64,000 bases of DNA from Paludibacteraceae bacterium (GCA_017547145.1 JAFYQJ010000012.1:1-64000), one strand, 5' to 3'; shown: positions 17,841 to 28,341, counted from the stretch's first letter. Made by a program: numbers and translations. Notes: generated from the sequence alone by a model not told the origin.

Positions 17841-18422
17841 TTATTTATGTAAAAAACGGAATTTCTTATAAATACGCAAACAACACCAAGCATCAAGAGC
17901 TGCATAATTTTCCTGAGCATCAGTCAATTTAGTTGCTTCCCAATTAGATAAACGTTGACGTTTTGATATTTTCTTTTTAAAAAGCAAGGCATAAATTTTC
18001 TGTAAACTCAAACTTTCAAACCCTAATATTCTAGCTTCATGCTGAAGATCTACAAAACCATTTGGTTCAAAATTGACATTTTTTCTTAATGAAGACAAGT
18101 CGTTTGAAACAGAAAAACCAATCTTTCTTATCGTTCCTTCTTCCAATAAATCAAACAAAGGTTTATAAAAACCTATTTTATTCAATCTAAAAAGAAAACA
18201 TTTTGTTTCAGTTGACAATTGTAGCAATGCTACCTTATTTTGATTTTCATAACCAGCTTTAAAAGACGGACGTGTTTCTGTATCAAATCCAATTTGTTGC
18301 GTTTGCTTTAATTGCTCAACTGCAGATTCTGCAACTAAACGATTTTCTACCACTACAACTTCAATAGAACATTTCTCTAATGGAAGTTTATCAACATCTT
18401 CTTTTGTTATCGACAAGTTCAT
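17841..18422 (-). CDS. 3'-5' exonuclease (RNase D-like DEDD family)
   Basis: This 193-residue protein is a stand-alone DEDD exonuclease domain. Exo I is IGFDTETRPSF (two metal-binding acids). Exo II lies around FSVSNDLSSLR with VDLQHEARILG after it. Exo III is NYAALDAWCCLRIY, with a Tyr four residues before the Asp (the DEDDy form). No HRDC domain is attached, so it is smaller than RNase D. The substrate could be RNA or DNA; I favour RNA, given the rRNA- and translation-related neighbours. I start at the ATG at 18422, 8 bases after the upstream stop; an upstream alternative (18449) would overlap the previous gene. Confidence 0.85.
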   Translation of the reverse strand: MNLSITKEDVDKLPLEKCSIEVVVVENRLVAESAVEQLKQTQQIGFDTETRPSFKAGYENQNKVALLQLSTETKCFLFRLNKIGFYKPLFDLLEEGTIRKIGFSVSNDLSSLRKNVNFEPNGFVDLQHEARILGFESLSLQKIYALLFKKKISKRQRLSNWEATKLTDAQENYAALDAWCCLRIYKKFRFLHK

Positions 18423-18430
18423 ATTGAGTC

Positions 18431-18937
18431 TTAATCTTCGTCTATACAATAATAGACATTATGCAAAGCTTGCATTACGCTCAACAATTTTTGTCCCCAA
18501 TGCTCATAAAACCCCGACAAACAAACATTTAAGGCATCATTTTGCACTTCTTCATCATTATATTGACAACAAAGGACGTAATCCTTTATCTCTTGGTAAA
18601 CATCAGCCAACAATTCTGAAACCGTTATATATACTGGTGTTTCACTCAATTGCATATCTGAAGTATAAACTGTTAGAAAATCATCAGAAGCCTCTAACAA
18701 TTCAGCAACAGACAAACGTATTCGCTCATAATCATATTCCGTAACAAAACGTTCAGGAGTTTCCTCAAAATTACATTTTGGAAGTTTTAATAATGAGGCT
18801 TTTAAATAAATTAGAGGTAAAATTTTCAAAAGTTTTGAAATAAAATCCTTCTTTTCATAATTAGAAACTTGCTCTATAAACGAACAAGTTTCTAATGAAA
18901 CAGTAATAAACTCAATACGTTCTTTTAACTGTGTCAT
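18431..18937 (-). CDS. DUF5063 family protein
   Basis: This 168-residue, mostly helical, acidic protein has no signal peptide or membrane helix. The sequence (FIEQVSNYEKKDFISKLLKILPLIYLKASLL, DYERIRLSVAELL, ELLADVYQEIKDYV, NVCLSGFYEHWGQKL) matches what I know of DUF5063, a Bacteroidota family usually next to the same exonuclease gene. The biochemical role is unknown. It lies 3 bases after folD and 8 bases before the exonuclease start, inside the operon, so a function linked to translation or RNA metabolism is a guess from context. Confidence 0.75.
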   Translation of the reverse strand: MTQLKERIEFITVSLETCSFIEQVSNYEKKDFISKLLKILPLIYLKASLLKLPKCNFEETPERFVTEYDYERIRLSVAELLEASDDFLTVYTSDMQLSETPVYITVSELLADVYQEIKDYVLCCQYNDEEVQNDALNVCLSGFYEHWGQKLLSVMQALHNVYYCIDED

Positions 18938-18940
18938 ATT

Positions 18941-19816
18941 TTAAAATTTTATTTCTGTTGCCAACAAAGTATTTTTCAATAATGAAACTATTGTCATCGG
19001 TCCTACTCCACCAGGAACTGGAGTTATAAAAGAACATTTTGGAGCAACTTCATCAAATTTCACATCCCCCTTCAATTTCCAACCGCTTTTTGTTTCTTCC
19101 GAAGGCACTCGAGTAGTACCCACATCAATCACTACCGCACCTTCTTTTACCATATCTGCAGTCAGAAATTCGGGACTACCTAATGCTGCAATAATTATAT
19201 CCGCCTGAGAAACAACATTCTTTAAATTTTCTGTACGACTATGACATACCGTAACAGTAGCATCACCAGGATATGCTTTCTGCATCATTAAACTAGCAAC
19301 AGGTTTTCCAACGATATTACTACGACCAATCACAACACAATTCTTACCTTTCGTTGGTATTTCATAACGCTTCAATAATTCTAAAATACCTGCAGGAGTT
19401 GCTGAAACAAACGATGGTAAACCAATAGAAGTTCTTCCTACATTTATAGGATGAAAACCGTCGACATCTTTTTTATAATCAATTGCCTCTATTACCTTTT
19501 GTTCTGAAATATGTTTTGGTAGTGGCAACTGAACAATAAAACCATCTATTTCTTGATCTTTATTCAACTTATCTACAACAGAAAGCAACTCCTCTTCTGT
19601 AACATCAGCCTCGAAGCGTATCAATGTAGATTCAAAACCAACTTGTTCGCAAGCTTTTACTTTATGAGCAACATAAGTTTCACTACCTCCATCATGGCCT
19701 ACTAAAATTGCAGCTAAATGAGGCACTTTTAAACCTTGTTCTTTTCTTTTTTTTACAGTTTCAGCAATTTCGCCCTTAACTATATCGGCAATAGCCTTAC
19801 CATCTATCAATTGCAT
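18941..19816 (-). CDS. folD: Bifunctional methylenetetrahydrofolate dehydrogenase/cyclohydrolase
   Basis: FolD interconverts 5,10-methylene- and 10-formyl-tetrahydrofolate with NADP. This 291-residue protein is complete. The folate site has [19 protein letters not shown], including the catalytic Lys of the Y-x3-K pair. QLPLPKHI and [12 protein letters not shown] follow, and the NADP-binding fold has [14 protein letters not shown]. The C-terminal [14 protein letters not shown] signature is intact. It supplies one-carbon units for purines, thymidylate (thyA lies at 55010) and formyl-methionine. It is 2 bases after ffh. Confidence 0.97.
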   Translation of the reverse strand: MQLIDGKAIADIVKGEIAETVKKRKEQGLKVPHLAAILVGHDGGSETYVAHKVKACEQVGFESTLIRFEADVTEEELLSVVDKLNKDQEIDGFIVQLPLPKHISEQKVIEAIDYKKDVDGFHPINVGRTSIGLPSFVSATPAGILELLKRYEIPTKGKNCVVIGRSNIVGKPVASLMMQKAYPGDATVTVCHSRTENLKNVVSQADIIIAALGSPEFLTADMVKEGAVVIDVGTTRVPSEETKSGWKLKGDVKFDEVAPKCSFITPVPGGVGPMTIVSLLKNTLLATEIKF

Positions 19817-19818
19817 AA

Positions 19819-21123
19819 TTAACGTCTTTTAAATGGATTTTTTTGAACATAACGCATCATTTTTCTCATCTCATCAAATTGCTTCAAAAGCCTATTAACT
19901 TCTTGAATAGAAGTTCCACTTCCAGCTGCAATTCTATTTCTTCTGCTACCATTCAACAACTGTGGATTTGCACGTTCTTCTTTTGTCATTGAATAAATAA
20001 TAGCTTCAACACCTTTGAAGGCATTGTCATCAATATCAACATTTTTCAACGCCTTTCCTACACCAGGAATCATCGACGCTAAATCCTTTATATTTCCCAT
20101 CTTTTTTATTTGTTCCAATTGAGAAAGGAAATCATTAAAATCAAATTGATTTTTAGCTATTTTTTTATTGATACGACGAGCAACTTCTTCATCAAATTCG
20201 TTTTGTGCACGCTCTACAAACGATACGATATCCCCCATTCCAAGAATACGATCTGCCATACGGTCTGGATGAAACAAGTCTATTGCATCCATTTTTTCAC
20301 CAGTACTAATAAATTTAATTGGTTTATTCACAACAGAACGTATCGACAACGCAGCACCACCACGTGCATCACCATCAAGTTTGGTAAGAACAACACCATC
20401 AAAATCCAAACGGTCATTGAACTCTTTTGCTGTATTTACAGCATCTTGACCTGTCATCGAGTCTACTACAAACAATATTTCTTGAGGAGCAATAGCTTTC
20501 TTTATTGCTGAAATTTCTTGCATCATCTCCTCGTCAACAGCCAAACGACCTGCAGTATCGACAATTACCAAATCAAATCCATTTTTACGTGCGTGCGAAA
20601 TTGCATTTTCTGCAATTTTAACAGGATTATTATTTCCCTCTTCTGTATAAACAGGAACTTGAATAGATTCTCCAACAACTTTTAATTGCTCAATTGCAGC
20701 AGGACGATAAACATCACACGCAACCAACAAAGGCTTTTTACCTTTACGTTGTTTTAACAACTTTGCTAGTTTTCCCGAAAAAGTAGTCTTACCAGACCCT
20801 TGTAATCCCGACATTAAAATTACAGCAGGATTTCCTTTTACATTAACCTCTTCATTTTTACCGCCCATCAAAGCTGCCAACTCATCATGCACTACTTTTA
20901 CTAAAAGTTGACCGGGCTGAACAGCATTTAGCACATTCATACCCAATGCCTTTTCTTTCACTTGGTCGGTAAAAACTTTAGCGACTTTATAGTTTACATC
21001 CGCCTCAAGCAATGCTTTTCTTACATCCTTAAGCGTTTCTGCAACATTTATTTCTGTTATTCGTCCTTGCCCTTTCAATATCTTAAAAGAGCGCTCTAAA
21101 CGTTCACTTAAACCTTCAAACAT
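19819..21123 (-). CDS. ffh: Signal recognition particle protein (SRP54)
   Basis: Ffh is the GTPase of the signal recognition particle, which delivers nascent membrane proteins to the translocon. This 434-residue protein has the N-terminal four-helix domain, the G domain with P-loop [15 protein letters not shown] and [13 protein letters not shown] (G3), [10 protein letters not shown] (G4), and the DARGGAA/GEK closing segment. The methionine-rich M domain runs from about residue 300 with [14 protein letters not shown] and ends in [13 protein letters not shown]. It heads the operon with folD and has its own -7 box. The 4.5S RNA gene is not in this window. Confidence 0.97.
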   Translation of the reverse strand: MFEGLSERLERSFKILKGQGRITEINVAETLKDVRKALLEADVNYKVAKVFTDQVKEKALGMNVLNAVQPGQLLVKVVHDELAALMGGKNEEVNVKGNPAVILMSGLQGSGKTTFSGKLAKLLKQRKGKKPLLVACDVYRPAAIEQLKVVGESIQVPVYTEEGNNNPVKIAENAISHARKNGFDLVIVDTAGRLAVDEEMMQEISAIKKAIAPQEILFVVDSMTGQDAVNTAKEFNDRLDFDGVVLTKLDGDARGGAALSIRSVVNKPIKFISTGEKMDAIDLFHPDRMADRILGMGDIVSFVERAQNEFDEEVARRINKKIAKNQFDFNDFLSQLEQIKKMGNIKDLASMIPGVGKALKNVDIDDNAFKGVEAIIYSMTKEERANPQLLNGSRRNRIAAGSGTSIQEVNRLLKQFDEMRKMMRYVQKNPFKRR

Positions 21124-21149
21124 AACTTATTATCTTTTTTATTCTACCA

Positions 21150-21157
21150 CAAAGATA
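21150..21157 (-). promoter_or_regulatory. -7 box of the ffh operon
   Basis: TATCTTTG on the minus strand ends 26 bases before the ffh ATG, in the 45-base gap after mnmA. I see no clear -33 element. Confidence 0.6.
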
Positions 21158-21168
21158 GAGTTTATTGA

Positions 21169-22233
21169 TTAAAAAATCACTCCCGAACCATAACAAATTC
21201 GTGCTTCGGAATCATATATAACTCCAAATTGACCTGGAGCAACACCTTGTTGTTTTTCTTCTGTTGTTATTGTATAAACATCTCCTTTTTTCGAAATTTT
21301 CCCTGCAGAGAAATTAGGTGTATGACGTATTTTAAACATTACATCATACTCACCTTCAAAATCGCCCCACAAATCTTCTGTTATAAAATGCATAGAATGT
21401 AAACGAACTTGATTTTCATATTGCTTTTCCGTATCATAACCACAAGAAACATAAATAACATTCTCCTCTACATCCTTTTTAATTACATACCAAGGCCCAC
21501 CACTCAAACCCAATCCTTTTCGTTGCCCAATAGTATGAAACCAAAAACCATTGTGTTTCCCAAGCACTTTACCCGTTTCCAACTCAACAATCAATCCTTG
21601 TTTTTCTCCAAGATTTCTACGTATAAAATCATTATAATTAATCTTTCCTAAAAAGCAAATACCTTGACTATCTTTACGATAAGCACTAGGTAATTGTGCC
21701 TCCGCTGCTATTTTCCTTACATCATTTTTCATTAAGCGTCCAATAGGGAACATCAATTTTGAAAGCTGACGATAAGTTATTTGTGCTAAGAAATCGGTTT
21801 GATCCTTTACTGGATCTACAGCTGTTCCTAAATAATATTTACCACTTTCTTGAATAACAGATGCGTAATGTCCTGTTGATATTTTATCAAAACAATGTCC
21901 CCATCTTTCATCAAAATATCCAAATTTTATCATGCGATTACACATCATATCAGGATTTGGGGTCAACCCTTTTTTTACCTGCTCAATAGTATAAGCAACA
22001 ACATGTTCCCAATATTCTTCATGCAAAGAGACCTCCTCATAGCGACACCCATACTTTTTTGCAATCATTTTTACAAAAGCGATATCATCTTCGGCAGAAC
22101 AATCTATATACCCTTGCTCACTTTCCATTCCAATACGAATATAAAACAATGTTGGATCATGTCCCTGTTCTTTCAGTAAATGTACCGTAACCGAACTATC
22201 TACTCCTCCCGAAACTAATGCAGCAATTTCCAT
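21169..22233 (-). CDS. mnmA: tRNA-specific 2-thiouridylase
   Basis: MnmA thiolates the wobble uridine (s2U34) of the Lys, Glu and Gln tRNAs. This 354-residue protein has the PP-loop SGGVDSS (residues 8-14). Its catalytic cysteines lie in [13 protein letters not shown] and DSQGICFLG. It also shows STGHYA, KDQTDFL and the C-terminal beta-barrel ([10 protein letters not shown]). The phrasing is closest to the Bacteroidota version. It is the last gene of the rplY operon, one base after the S4-domain gene. Confidence 0.95.
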   Translation of the reverse strand: MEIAALVSGGVDSSVTVHLLKEQGHDPTLFYIRIGMESEQGYIDCSAEDDIAFVKMIAKKYGCRYEEVSLHEEYWEHVVAYTIEQVKKGLTPNPDMMCNRMIKFGYFDERWGHCFDKISTGHYASVIQESGKYYLGTAVDPVKDQTDFLAQITYRQLSKLMFPIGRLMKNDVRKIAAEAQLPSAYRKDSQGICFLGKINYNDFIRRNLGEKQGLIVELETGKVLGKHNGFWFHTIGQRKGLGLSGGPWYVIKKDVEENVIYVSCGYDTEKQYENQVRLHSMHFITEDLWGDFEGEYDVMFKIRHTPNFSAGKISKKGDVYTITTEEKQQGVAPGQFGVIYDSEARICYGSGVIF

Positions 22234-22234
22234 A

Positions 22235-22639
22235 TTAAATATCTTCAGCTAAAAAATCATCATACATATAAACATCTTCGACAAACGATGTCAAATCACG
22301 ACGCTCTTTCTTCGTTGGACGCCCACTTCCTTTTTCTCTAAACCCACTATTTTGATTTATACTATTCAACAAATCTTTTTGTTCTTGTGGCGTTATATCA
22401 TCGATATACAAATTTACTATTTTAGCACCAACACGCCCTGTTGGAAAATTTAAAACTTTAAAAGAAAAAAGAATTGGACCTTTTTTTATATCTATATTAT
22501 CACCAATATTCAAAATAAATGATGGCTTAACACTTTTTTTTGAGACAAAAATCTTCCCTTTTCGACAAGCATCAGTAGCTATCGTTCTTGTTTTAAAGAG
22601 CCGAACCTCCCAAAGATATTTGTCAATGCGAACAGGCAT
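22235..22639 (-). CDS. S4-domain RNA-binding protein (Hsp15-like)
   Basis: This 134-residue protein starts directly with an S4 RNA-binding domain: [27 protein letters not shown], then [13 protein letters not shown]. This arrangement matches Hsp15 (HslR), which binds stalled 50S subunits carrying peptidyl-tRNA. The C-terminal third is charged and ends with the acidic segment [10 protein letters not shown]. The adjacency to peptidyl-tRNA hydrolase (1 base) and to L25 is consistent with a role in rescuing stalled ribosomes. The functional equivalence to Hsp15 is inferred. Confidence 0.85.
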   Translation of the reverse strand: MPVRIDKYLWEVRLFKTRTIATDACRKGKIFVSKKSVKPSFILNIGDNIDIKKGPILFSFKVLNFPTGRVGAKIVNLYIDDITPQEQKDLLNSINQNSGFREKGSGRPTKKERRDLTSFVEDVYMYDDFLAEDI

Positions 22640-22640
22640 G

Positions 22641-23204
22641 TTATTTATTATTAAATTGATTCATTGTAATTTGCATACCTGACAGACAAAAACTTTTTAT
22701 TGCATCAATTGCTAATATTATTTTTTCATCCACTACGACACGCTCTTCAGACGGAAAAGTTCCTAACACAAAGTCAATTTGTCCTCCTCTAGGGAAATCA
22801 TTTCCCACACCAAAACGCAAACGATTATATCCCGAAGTCCCTAATAATTCTTGAATATTTTTCAAACCATTATGCCCAGCATCACTACCTTTTGTCTTCA
22901 ATCGTATAACACCAACTGGCAAAGCTATATCATCAACAACCACCAATAAATTTTCCAAAGCAATACGTTCTTTTTGCATCCAATAACGTATTGCCTGCCC
23001 ACTTAAATTAACAAATGTAGAAGGCTTTAAAAGAATCAACTCCTTTCCCTTCAAACGACATCTTGCTATTGCACCATAACGATTATTTTCAAAAAACACA
23101 TTGGACGCTTTTGCAAAAGCGTCCAATGTATCAAATCCTATATTATGGCGGGTATGTTCATATTCTGTTCCAATATTCCCTAACCCAACAATCAAATATT
23201 TCAT
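22641..23204 (-). CDS. pth: Peptidyl-tRNA hydrolase
   Basis: Pth releases peptides from prematurely dropped peptidyl-tRNA. This 187-residue protein is complete and has the expected catalytic set: Asn in GLGNIG, His in TRHNIGFD, Asn in STFVNLSG, Asp in VVDDIALP and Asn in DAGHNGL. The usual GLGNPG motif has Ile in place of Pro, a mild change. It lies 6 bases after rplY, a pairing (ctc/rplY-pth) found widely in bacteria. Confidence 0.96.
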   Translation of the reverse strand: MKYLIVGLGNIGTEYEHTRHNIGFDTLDAFAKASNVFFENNRYGAIARCRLKGKELILLKPSTFVNLSGQAIRYWMQKERIALENLLVVVDDIALPVGVIRLKTKGSDAGHNGLKNIQELLGTSGYNRLRFGVGNDFPRGGQIDFVLGTFPSEERVVVDEKIILAIDAIKSFCLSGMQITMNQFNNK

Positions 23205-23210
23205 TTTCTA

Positions 23211-23783
23211 TTAAGCATTTGCTGCAGCAGCTCCACGAGCAGCACGAGTCAATTTAACTGCAGCCACTACAATATTTGGAGAGTTAATTATTTCTACATT
23301 TTCAAACGAAAGATCTTTCACTTGTGTTGTTTTACCTAATCCAAGATTTTCCACATTGATAGTCAAAACATCAGGAATATTAGTCCACAAACCTTTAACT
23401 TTCAATTTACGCATATCTTGAACCAATTTACCACCGGCACGAACACCTGCAGCAAGACCTTCTAAACGTACTGGAATTTCTACTACGATAGGTTTTGTTT
23501 CAGTTACTTCATAAAAATCAACATGCAAAACATCATCTTTAACAGGATGAAATTGCACTTCTTTCATAATAGCTTTAACATTTTTATCACCTACAGTTAA
23601 ATCCACCACATACACATTTGGTGTGTAAATCAACTTTCTCAAAGCTGAATTTGTAACTTGAAAATGTACATTTTCATTACCACCATACAACACGCAAGGC
23701 ACACTATCTGTTGCTCTTAATGCCTTTGTTGCTTTTTTTCCAACTGATTCTCTTACAGTTCCTTCTAATTCTAAAACTTTCAT
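23211..23783 (-). CDS. rplY: 50S ribosomal protein L25 (long, Ctc-type)
   Basis: L25 binds 5S rRNA. The 190-residue protein is of the long type: an L25 domain (VLELEGTVRESVGKKATKALR, CVLYGGNENVHF, VQFHPVKDDVLHVDFYEV) followed by a TL5/Ctc C-terminal beta domain (VPVRLEGLAAGVRAGGKL-like). The end is Ala-rich (RGAAAANA). I start at the Met before KVLELEGT because family members start there; an in-frame ATG 27 bases upstream (23810) is possible. It leads an operon with pth, the S4 gene and mnmA. Confidence 0.93.
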   Translation of the reverse strand: MKVLELEGTVRESVGKKATKALRATDSVPCVLYGGNENVHFQVTNSALRKLIYTPNVYVVDLTVGDKNVKAIMKEVQFHPVKDDVLHVDFYEVTETKPIVVEIPVRLEGLAAGVRAGGKLVQDMRKLKVKGLWTNIPDVLTINVENLGLGKTTQVKDLSFENVEIINSPNIVVAAVKLTRAARGAAAANA

Positions 23784-23866
23784 TTTTTTTATTTTTTTAG
23801 TGTTACTCAAAATTTAAACTTCGTTCAAGGACATTTAATTTCCCATCACACTTGCTAAAAGTGCTG

Positions 23867-23897
23867 CAAAAGTACAAATTAATTCAAATAAAAACAA
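23867..23897 (-). promoter_or_regulatory. Promoter of the rplY operon
   Basis: TACTTTTG (23867-23874, minus) has TTG at 23895-23897, 20 bases upstream. The predicted leader of about 80 bases begins close to a small hairpin, CACTT/AAGTG (23849-23863), that could serve in control, but this is weak. Confidence 0.7.
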
Positions 23898-23905
23898 TTC
23901 TATAA

Positions 23906-25318
23906 TCAATGTATTTTATAAACTCTCATAAATATTCCATTTTTTTGAAAGCTTTTTATGCAAGGATATTTTTTTATTCTATCTATTATTTCATCATCTA
24001 GATTGCTAATATTGGTATAAACAACAAATCCATTTTTTTCAAAATCAATCGAAGAAAAACACCTATCATCTTCTATAAGATCCGTATCTTTTATACTTTG
24101 AAGTAAAGGGAAAGCACTCCCCACCTCACTATAATCTATATTTTTATTATCAAAAAAAGTTTTTACTTCATTCCGCAACTCATAATATGGGAAATGAGCA
24201 AATGAGGAATCCCATGATTGAGCCATTTTTTCAGGATAAACAATAAAATTGCTCATTACATTTACAAACAATAATATAACAAATAGATTTTTGGCTGATT
24301 TTGGTAACAACACATTAACTAAAACCTTTGACAAAAAAACTGAAAATACTAAAAATAAAAATGCAAAATATCGTGTATTTATCGGATTACAAAAAGGTAA
24401 AGTACATAATAACATCACTAGTACAAAGATGCCACATAACAACAATAGCGATTTTTCATAAACCATTGTTTTGCGTTTTAAGAAAAATATTATAGAAAAG
24501 ATACTCAAAACTATAAAATGACCATTTTCGAAACACCTTAAAAAGACAACAACAATATTTTTTAGAAAAGCACTAAAATCTACAAACTGCCAATGATTAC
24601 CCCACGGAGATGTATCTGCCGTATTAACAAAAAAATAACCTGAACAAACTTTTTGTAGCAATACAACAAACAAGAAAAAACATATTGACGGGATATATAC
24701 CCAAGTATATTTTTTCAACACCACCAAAAAAGATTTTTCTTGAGAAGCATGTAAAAAAAAGTGAAACAACATCAAAATTCCCGAAAGAATCATACCTCTA
24801 TCGCTTACCGTTGCAAGCATAAAAAGCGAAAAAAGCACCTGAATATTTTTTTTTGAATATAAACTATTCAAACTCCATAGCGAAAATACTAATAAAAACA
24901 AATCAGGTGTCAACAACAAAACTTGCGTAGAAATTGTTGTATCAAGCAAAACAAACAAATAAACAAAAGGTATAAATTCCTTTGAGACAAAGCGTCCACA
25001 AAAACGATACAACTGATATAAAAAGATTACTACAAAAAGGGAATATGCTAAATGGGTAACAAATAAATTTTTACCAAACAATAACCAAACCAATGCCGTA
25101 TAAACCTGCGGGAAAGTTGCTAACGTAATATTTATTTCAGGAGGATAAAGTAGTGAAGAAAATTTTGTTTCATACAAATAATTTGCAGGTACTGAAATTA
25201 AAGAAATAGAATCCCAAAAAAAACATGTATCACTAAATAATAATTTTACTAAAAAAGTACAAATTATAACAACAAAAAAAACTACATTATCCTTAAAACA
25301 AGAATAAATTTTACCCAT
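23906..25318 (-). CDS. Polytopic membrane glycosyltransferase (GT39/ArnT-like)
   Basis: This 470-residue inner-membrane protein has about ten to twelve hydrophobic helices and a soluble C-terminal ~100 residues. The first loop (SDTCFFWDSISLISVPANYLYE) carries an Asp where lipid-phosphate-dependent transferases of the GT39/GT83 type have their catalytic acid. Later loops contain LTPDLF and NPINTRYFAF. Such proteins move sugars from polyprenyl phosphate carriers to lipids or proteins on the periplasmic side. The assignment is by topology and weak motifs only. I chose the ATG at 25318 rather than a TTG at 25324, which overlaps the upstream stop. It is the last gene of the envelope operon. Confidence 0.65.
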   Translation of the reverse strand: MGKIYSCFKDNVVFFVVIICTFLVKLLFSDTCFFWDSISLISVPANYLYETKFSSLLYPPEINITLATFPQVYTALVWLLFGKNLFVTHLAYSLFVVIFLYQLYRFCGRFVSKEFIPFVYLFVLLDTTISTQVLLLTPDLFLLVFSLWSLNSLYSKKNIQVLFSLFMLATVSDRGMILSGILMLFHFFLHASQEKSFLVVLKKYTWVYIPSICFFLFVVLLQKVCSGYFFVNTADTSPWGNHWQFVDFSAFLKNIVVVFLRCFENGHFIVLSIFSIIFFLKRKTMVYEKSLLLLCGIFVLVMLLCTLPFCNPINTRYFAFLFLVFSVFLSKVLVNVLLPKSAKNLFVILLFVNVMSNFIVYPEKMAQSWDSSFAHFPYYELRNEVKTFFDNKNIDYSEVGSAFPLLQSIKDTDLIEDDRCFSSIDFEKNGFVVYTNISNLDDEIIDRIKKYPCIKSFQKNGIFMRVYKIH

Positions 25319-25320
25319 GA

Positions 25321-27300
25321 TCAATAAAGATTATAAGTGGTTTTTATTACTTTAAATTCAGTTCTACGATTTATTTGGTCAATTATATCTTTTTGTTCTT
25401 GAGTAAACAATTCACAATATTTCTCATCAAGTAAATGCCCTTCCTTTAAGAAACGATACTTCTTTGCCAATTGTTTACTAACTTCCATAGGCTTCGATTT
25501 CCCATATCCCTTCGCTGTTAATCGCTCCGATTCTATACCAGATCTAACCAGAAAATCAACAACCGACTGTGCACGTTTTTCCGATAAGTTCATGTTAAAT
25601 TCTTCATTCCCCTTCATATCCGTATGCGAAGCTATTTCTATTGTTATATTTGGATTATCATTCAACAACTTTACCAATCCCTCAAGAGCTTTTTCCGATG
25701 ATGCCGTAAGGTTCCATTTCCCAAATTCATAAAATATATTATCTATTTGAATAGGTTTTGATATTGAAACTAGTTCAAATTCGTGCTTAAAAGATTTACT
25801 ATCGGTCAAGCTATCAGTGGAAAGCATAAAAGATTGATTCAAATAGCCTCTACATGATGCAAGCATTACATATTGTTCATTCTTTTCTAACACCATTCTA
25901 TACGTACCATCTTTTTTTGCTCGTTGCTTCACATTTGTTCCGTTATTACCTATCAATTTTACAATAGCATCTTGCAAAACTTCTCCATCTTGATCAACAA
26001 CAACACCTTCTACAACAAAAACTACTTCAGGCAAAACAAAACTCCAAATTTTATCATATCCTTTACTTTGGTTTCTATTCGAAGAAAAAAAACCACTTTC
26101 TTGTTCAAAGACAAATGTGATACCAAAATCATCTGCACTTGAATTTATAGGTATTCCCATGTTTGAGATTTGCCAATTTGAAACACTATCTTGAGTCGCC
26201 TTAAAAATATCTAAACCTCCAATAACTGTATGCCCATTCGACGAAAAATATAAATTTCCTTGTGCATCAAAAGAAGGAAACATCTCATCTGCTTCGGTAT
26301 TAATTTCTTCACCTAAATTTTCAGGCATCGCATAAGAATCATCCGATTTTATTTCGCTTCTCCAAATATCCTTACCCCCAAAACCATCTTTATTATCAGA
26401 AACAAAATAAAGATATTTTCCGTCTGGCGACAAGGCAGGATGTGCTGTTGATATACTACTATCGTTAAACAAAACAACTTTTGTAGGCGAAGCCCATTGT
26501 GCACCAGAACGAACAGATTTATAAATTTCAGCACCTAAACTCGAGCCTTTAACAGAACGACAGCGAGTAAAATAAATAGTTTTACCATCCAAAGAGAAAC
26601 AACACGCTCCCTCATCATCACCAGTATTAAATTCGCCCTCAAACAATTGCAACTCTTCCCACTGACCGGTTGCATTCTTTTTTGTAAACAAAAAATTATT
26701 GTTTGGTAATCCTGTTATTGCACTACTTTTTTTATTTATTTTATTATCACGATTAGTCGTAATAACTAACGATTCGGAGTTTTTACCAATAAAAGTAGGG
26801 CAAAATTCCGAGTTTTTTCGAGAATTCAAAAACGAAGCTGGTTTTACTACATAACGCGTTGGATTCTTTTTCCATTCATCCATCTGTTCACATGCCAAAA
26901 TTCCATCCTTCGCCAATGTATTTTCAGGATTATATTTCAAGTACAACTTATAATTTTTTAATGCTTCCGAATATTGCCCATTCTTATGCAAAACTTGAGC
27001 ATAGCGTAAATACACTTCAGGTTCTTTATATTTACTACTTATTGCTCTTGCATAAGATCTTATTGCCTTAGAATTATTGTTCAACAAGCGATAACACTCG
27101 CCCATCTTAAATAAAACCAAAGCTTTTAACTCCTTGTCTTTTTTGTTTATTGAACGTTGAGTTGTGTTATACAATTCTGCTGCTGCATAATATTCACCAA
27201 TATCGTATCGTTTATCAGCCTTTTTCAAACGACTCGAAACACTACACGATGTCAGCAACAATAATATAAAAAAAGGAAAATATTTTTTTGAGAGATGCAT
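25321..27300 (-). CDS. porE: PorE-like T9SS outer-membrane lipoprotein (TPR, beta-propeller, CRD, OmpA)
   Basis: This 659-residue lipoprotein (signal ending LLLLTSC) has four modules in order. TPR-like helices lie at about 25-140. A PD40/WD40-type propeller lies at about 150-430, with repeats such as LSPDGKYLYFVSDN and FDAQGNLYFSSNG. A carboxypeptidase-regulatory-like domain lies at about 432-510 (VEGVVVDQDGEVLQDA). An OmpA peptidoglycan-binding domain fills the end, with EIASHTDMKGNEEFN and LSEKRAQSVVDFL. This is the same order and size as PorE of Porphyromonas gingivalis, which tethers the type IX secretion system to peptidoglycan. ATG 27300 is preferred over a TTG two codons earlier. Confidence 0.8.
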   Translation of the reverse strand: MHLSKKYFPFFILLLLTSCSVSSRLKKADKRYDIGEYYAAAELYNTTQRSINKKDKELKALVLFKMGECYRLLNNNSKAIRSYARAISSKYKEPEVYLRYAQVLHKNGQYSEALKNYKLYLKYNPENTLAKDGILACEQMDEWKKNPTRYVVKPASFLNSRKNSEFCPTFIGKNSESLVITTNRDNKINKKSSAITGLPNNNFLFTKKNATGQWEELQLFEGEFNTGDDEGACCFSLDGKTIYFTRCRSVKGSSLGAEIYKSVRSGAQWASPTKVVLFNDSSISTAHPALSPDGKYLYFVSDNKDGFGGKDIWRSEIKSDDSYAMPENLGEEINTEADEMFPSFDAQGNLYFSSNGHTVIGGLDIFKATQDSVSNWQISNMGIPINSSADDFGITFVFEQESGFFSSNRNQSKGYDKIWSFVLPEVVFVVEGVVVDQDGEVLQDAIVKLIGNNGTNVKQRAKKDGTYRMVLEKNEQYVMLASCRGYLNQSFMLSTDSLTDSKSFKHEFELVSISKPIQIDNIFYEFGKWNLTASSEKALEGLVKLLNDNPNITIEIASHTDMKGNEEFNMNLSEKRAQSVVDFLVRSGIESERLTAKGYGKSKPMEVSKQLAKKYRFLKEGHLLDEKYCELFTQEQKDIIDQINRRTEFKVIKTTYNLY

Positions 27301-27306
27301 TATCAA

Positions 27307-28113
27307 CTAACGAATACGCTTTTTTAGTTTTTCTATTTCATGCAAAACAAAGGTTCTTTCTTGCTCTAATTTATAACAATCAGCCAATACTACAGACAAG
27401 TTAAATGTAGCTACTATCGCTTCTTTATCAGTTTTTGTTAAATAATAAACATAATCTCGAATTCCTTTTAAGCTAACTTTTATTGTATTCTGATTACGAT
27501 TAGTAACAAAATTTGCAATATTTATAGCTTCTGCATTCTCGAATAACAAGTTTTCGACATACATTTTTTCTTCTAAAAAAGAATTATATACACCTGCATC
27601 TTTTGAACGATAAAGCACATCTTCCGACTCTAATGTCAAAGCATGATGTTGAACAGAAACTTCACCATAAAATTGACTCATAATTGAAAGCTGACCACGC
27701 TCATCAACAATTGGTTTCAAATATGCTCGATTGTAATTATATATAGTTTGCATTTTTCGATGAAGATAAGTACCAAAGTCTTGATACAACGTATCTTTTG
27801 TAAAAATAAAAGCTTTTTTCAAAGCATTTAACTCTTCTATTTTAGTAGGTAGCAAGGTATCAATATAAGCAAGCGTTCGTTCATGTTCAAACAAACGTAT
27901 CTCCCACCCCAAAGTATCAGCCATTCTCCTATACTTAACCAAAGAGGCATATTCTTGATGTATTGAATCCAAAACAACTTTAGCCGTATTCCATTCTTTG
28001 TTTTGAATATGTTTTTCTGCTTTCAAAAGCAAATCAGACGCTTTTTTCTCGTCTGTTTTCATACATGAGCAAAACAAACATAAAGAAATCAATACAAAAC
28101 TTACCTTTTTCAT
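27307..28113 (-). CDS. Putative lipoprotein, helical
   Basis: This 268-residue protein has a signal peptide with a lipobox (LFCSCMK, Cys17). The rest is predicted helical and charged; an early segment (ASDLLLKAEKHIQNKEWNTAKVVLDSIHQ) resembles a TPR helix pair, and the end is a coiled coil (LEQERTFVLHEIEKLKKRI). I do not recognise a family. It ends 6 bases before the PorE-like start and follows the DUF2007 gene by 3 bases, so cotranscription is likely. A role with the PorE-like protein in the envelope is only inferred from position. Confidence 0.65.
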   Translation of the reverse strand: MKKVSFVLISLCLFCSCMKTDEKKASDLLLKAEKHIQNKEWNTAKVVLDSIHQEYASLVKYRRMADTLGWEIRLFEHERTLAYIDTLLPTKIEELNALKKAFIFTKDTLYQDFGTYLHRKMQTIYNYNRAYLKPIVDERGQLSIMSQFYGEVSVQHHALTLESEDVLYRSKDAGVYNSFLEEKMYVENLLFENAEAINIANFVTNRNQNTIKVSLKGIRDYVYYLTKTDKEAIVATFNLSVVLADCYKLEQERTFVLHEIEKLKKRIR

Positions 28114-28116
28114 ATT

Positions 28117-28338
28117 TTAACTATTAGAATGAAACTCTTTTATTATTTTTTCAGCTAAATTTTTATCTTTTTCTAGTAAATGTAAACGAATACCACCAAA
28201 TGGAGAAGAAAACATTGGATACATTTGTACTATATTTTCATCACTCAAAAAGCATTCTATTCCATTTTTCTTTAAAACATCGTATTCTAAATTTGCCAAC
28301 ACAATATCTGTATATATTTTAAAAACAATTGTTTTCAT
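28117..28338 (-). CDS. DUF2007-type small protein
   Basis: This 73-residue soluble protein has the pattern of DUF2007 (putative signal-transducing protein): IVLANLEYDVLKKNGIECFLSDENIVQMYP, then GGIRLHLLEKDKNLAEKII. The fold is a small ferredoxin-like alpha/beta domain. Its function is unknown. It is packed between thrC and a lipoprotein gene with 3-base gaps on each side. Confidence 0.75.
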   Translation of the reverse strand: MKTIVFKIYTDIVLANLEYDVLKKNGIECFLSDENIVQMYPMFSSPFGGIRLHLLEKDKNLAEKIIKEFHSNS

Positions 28339-28341
28339 ATA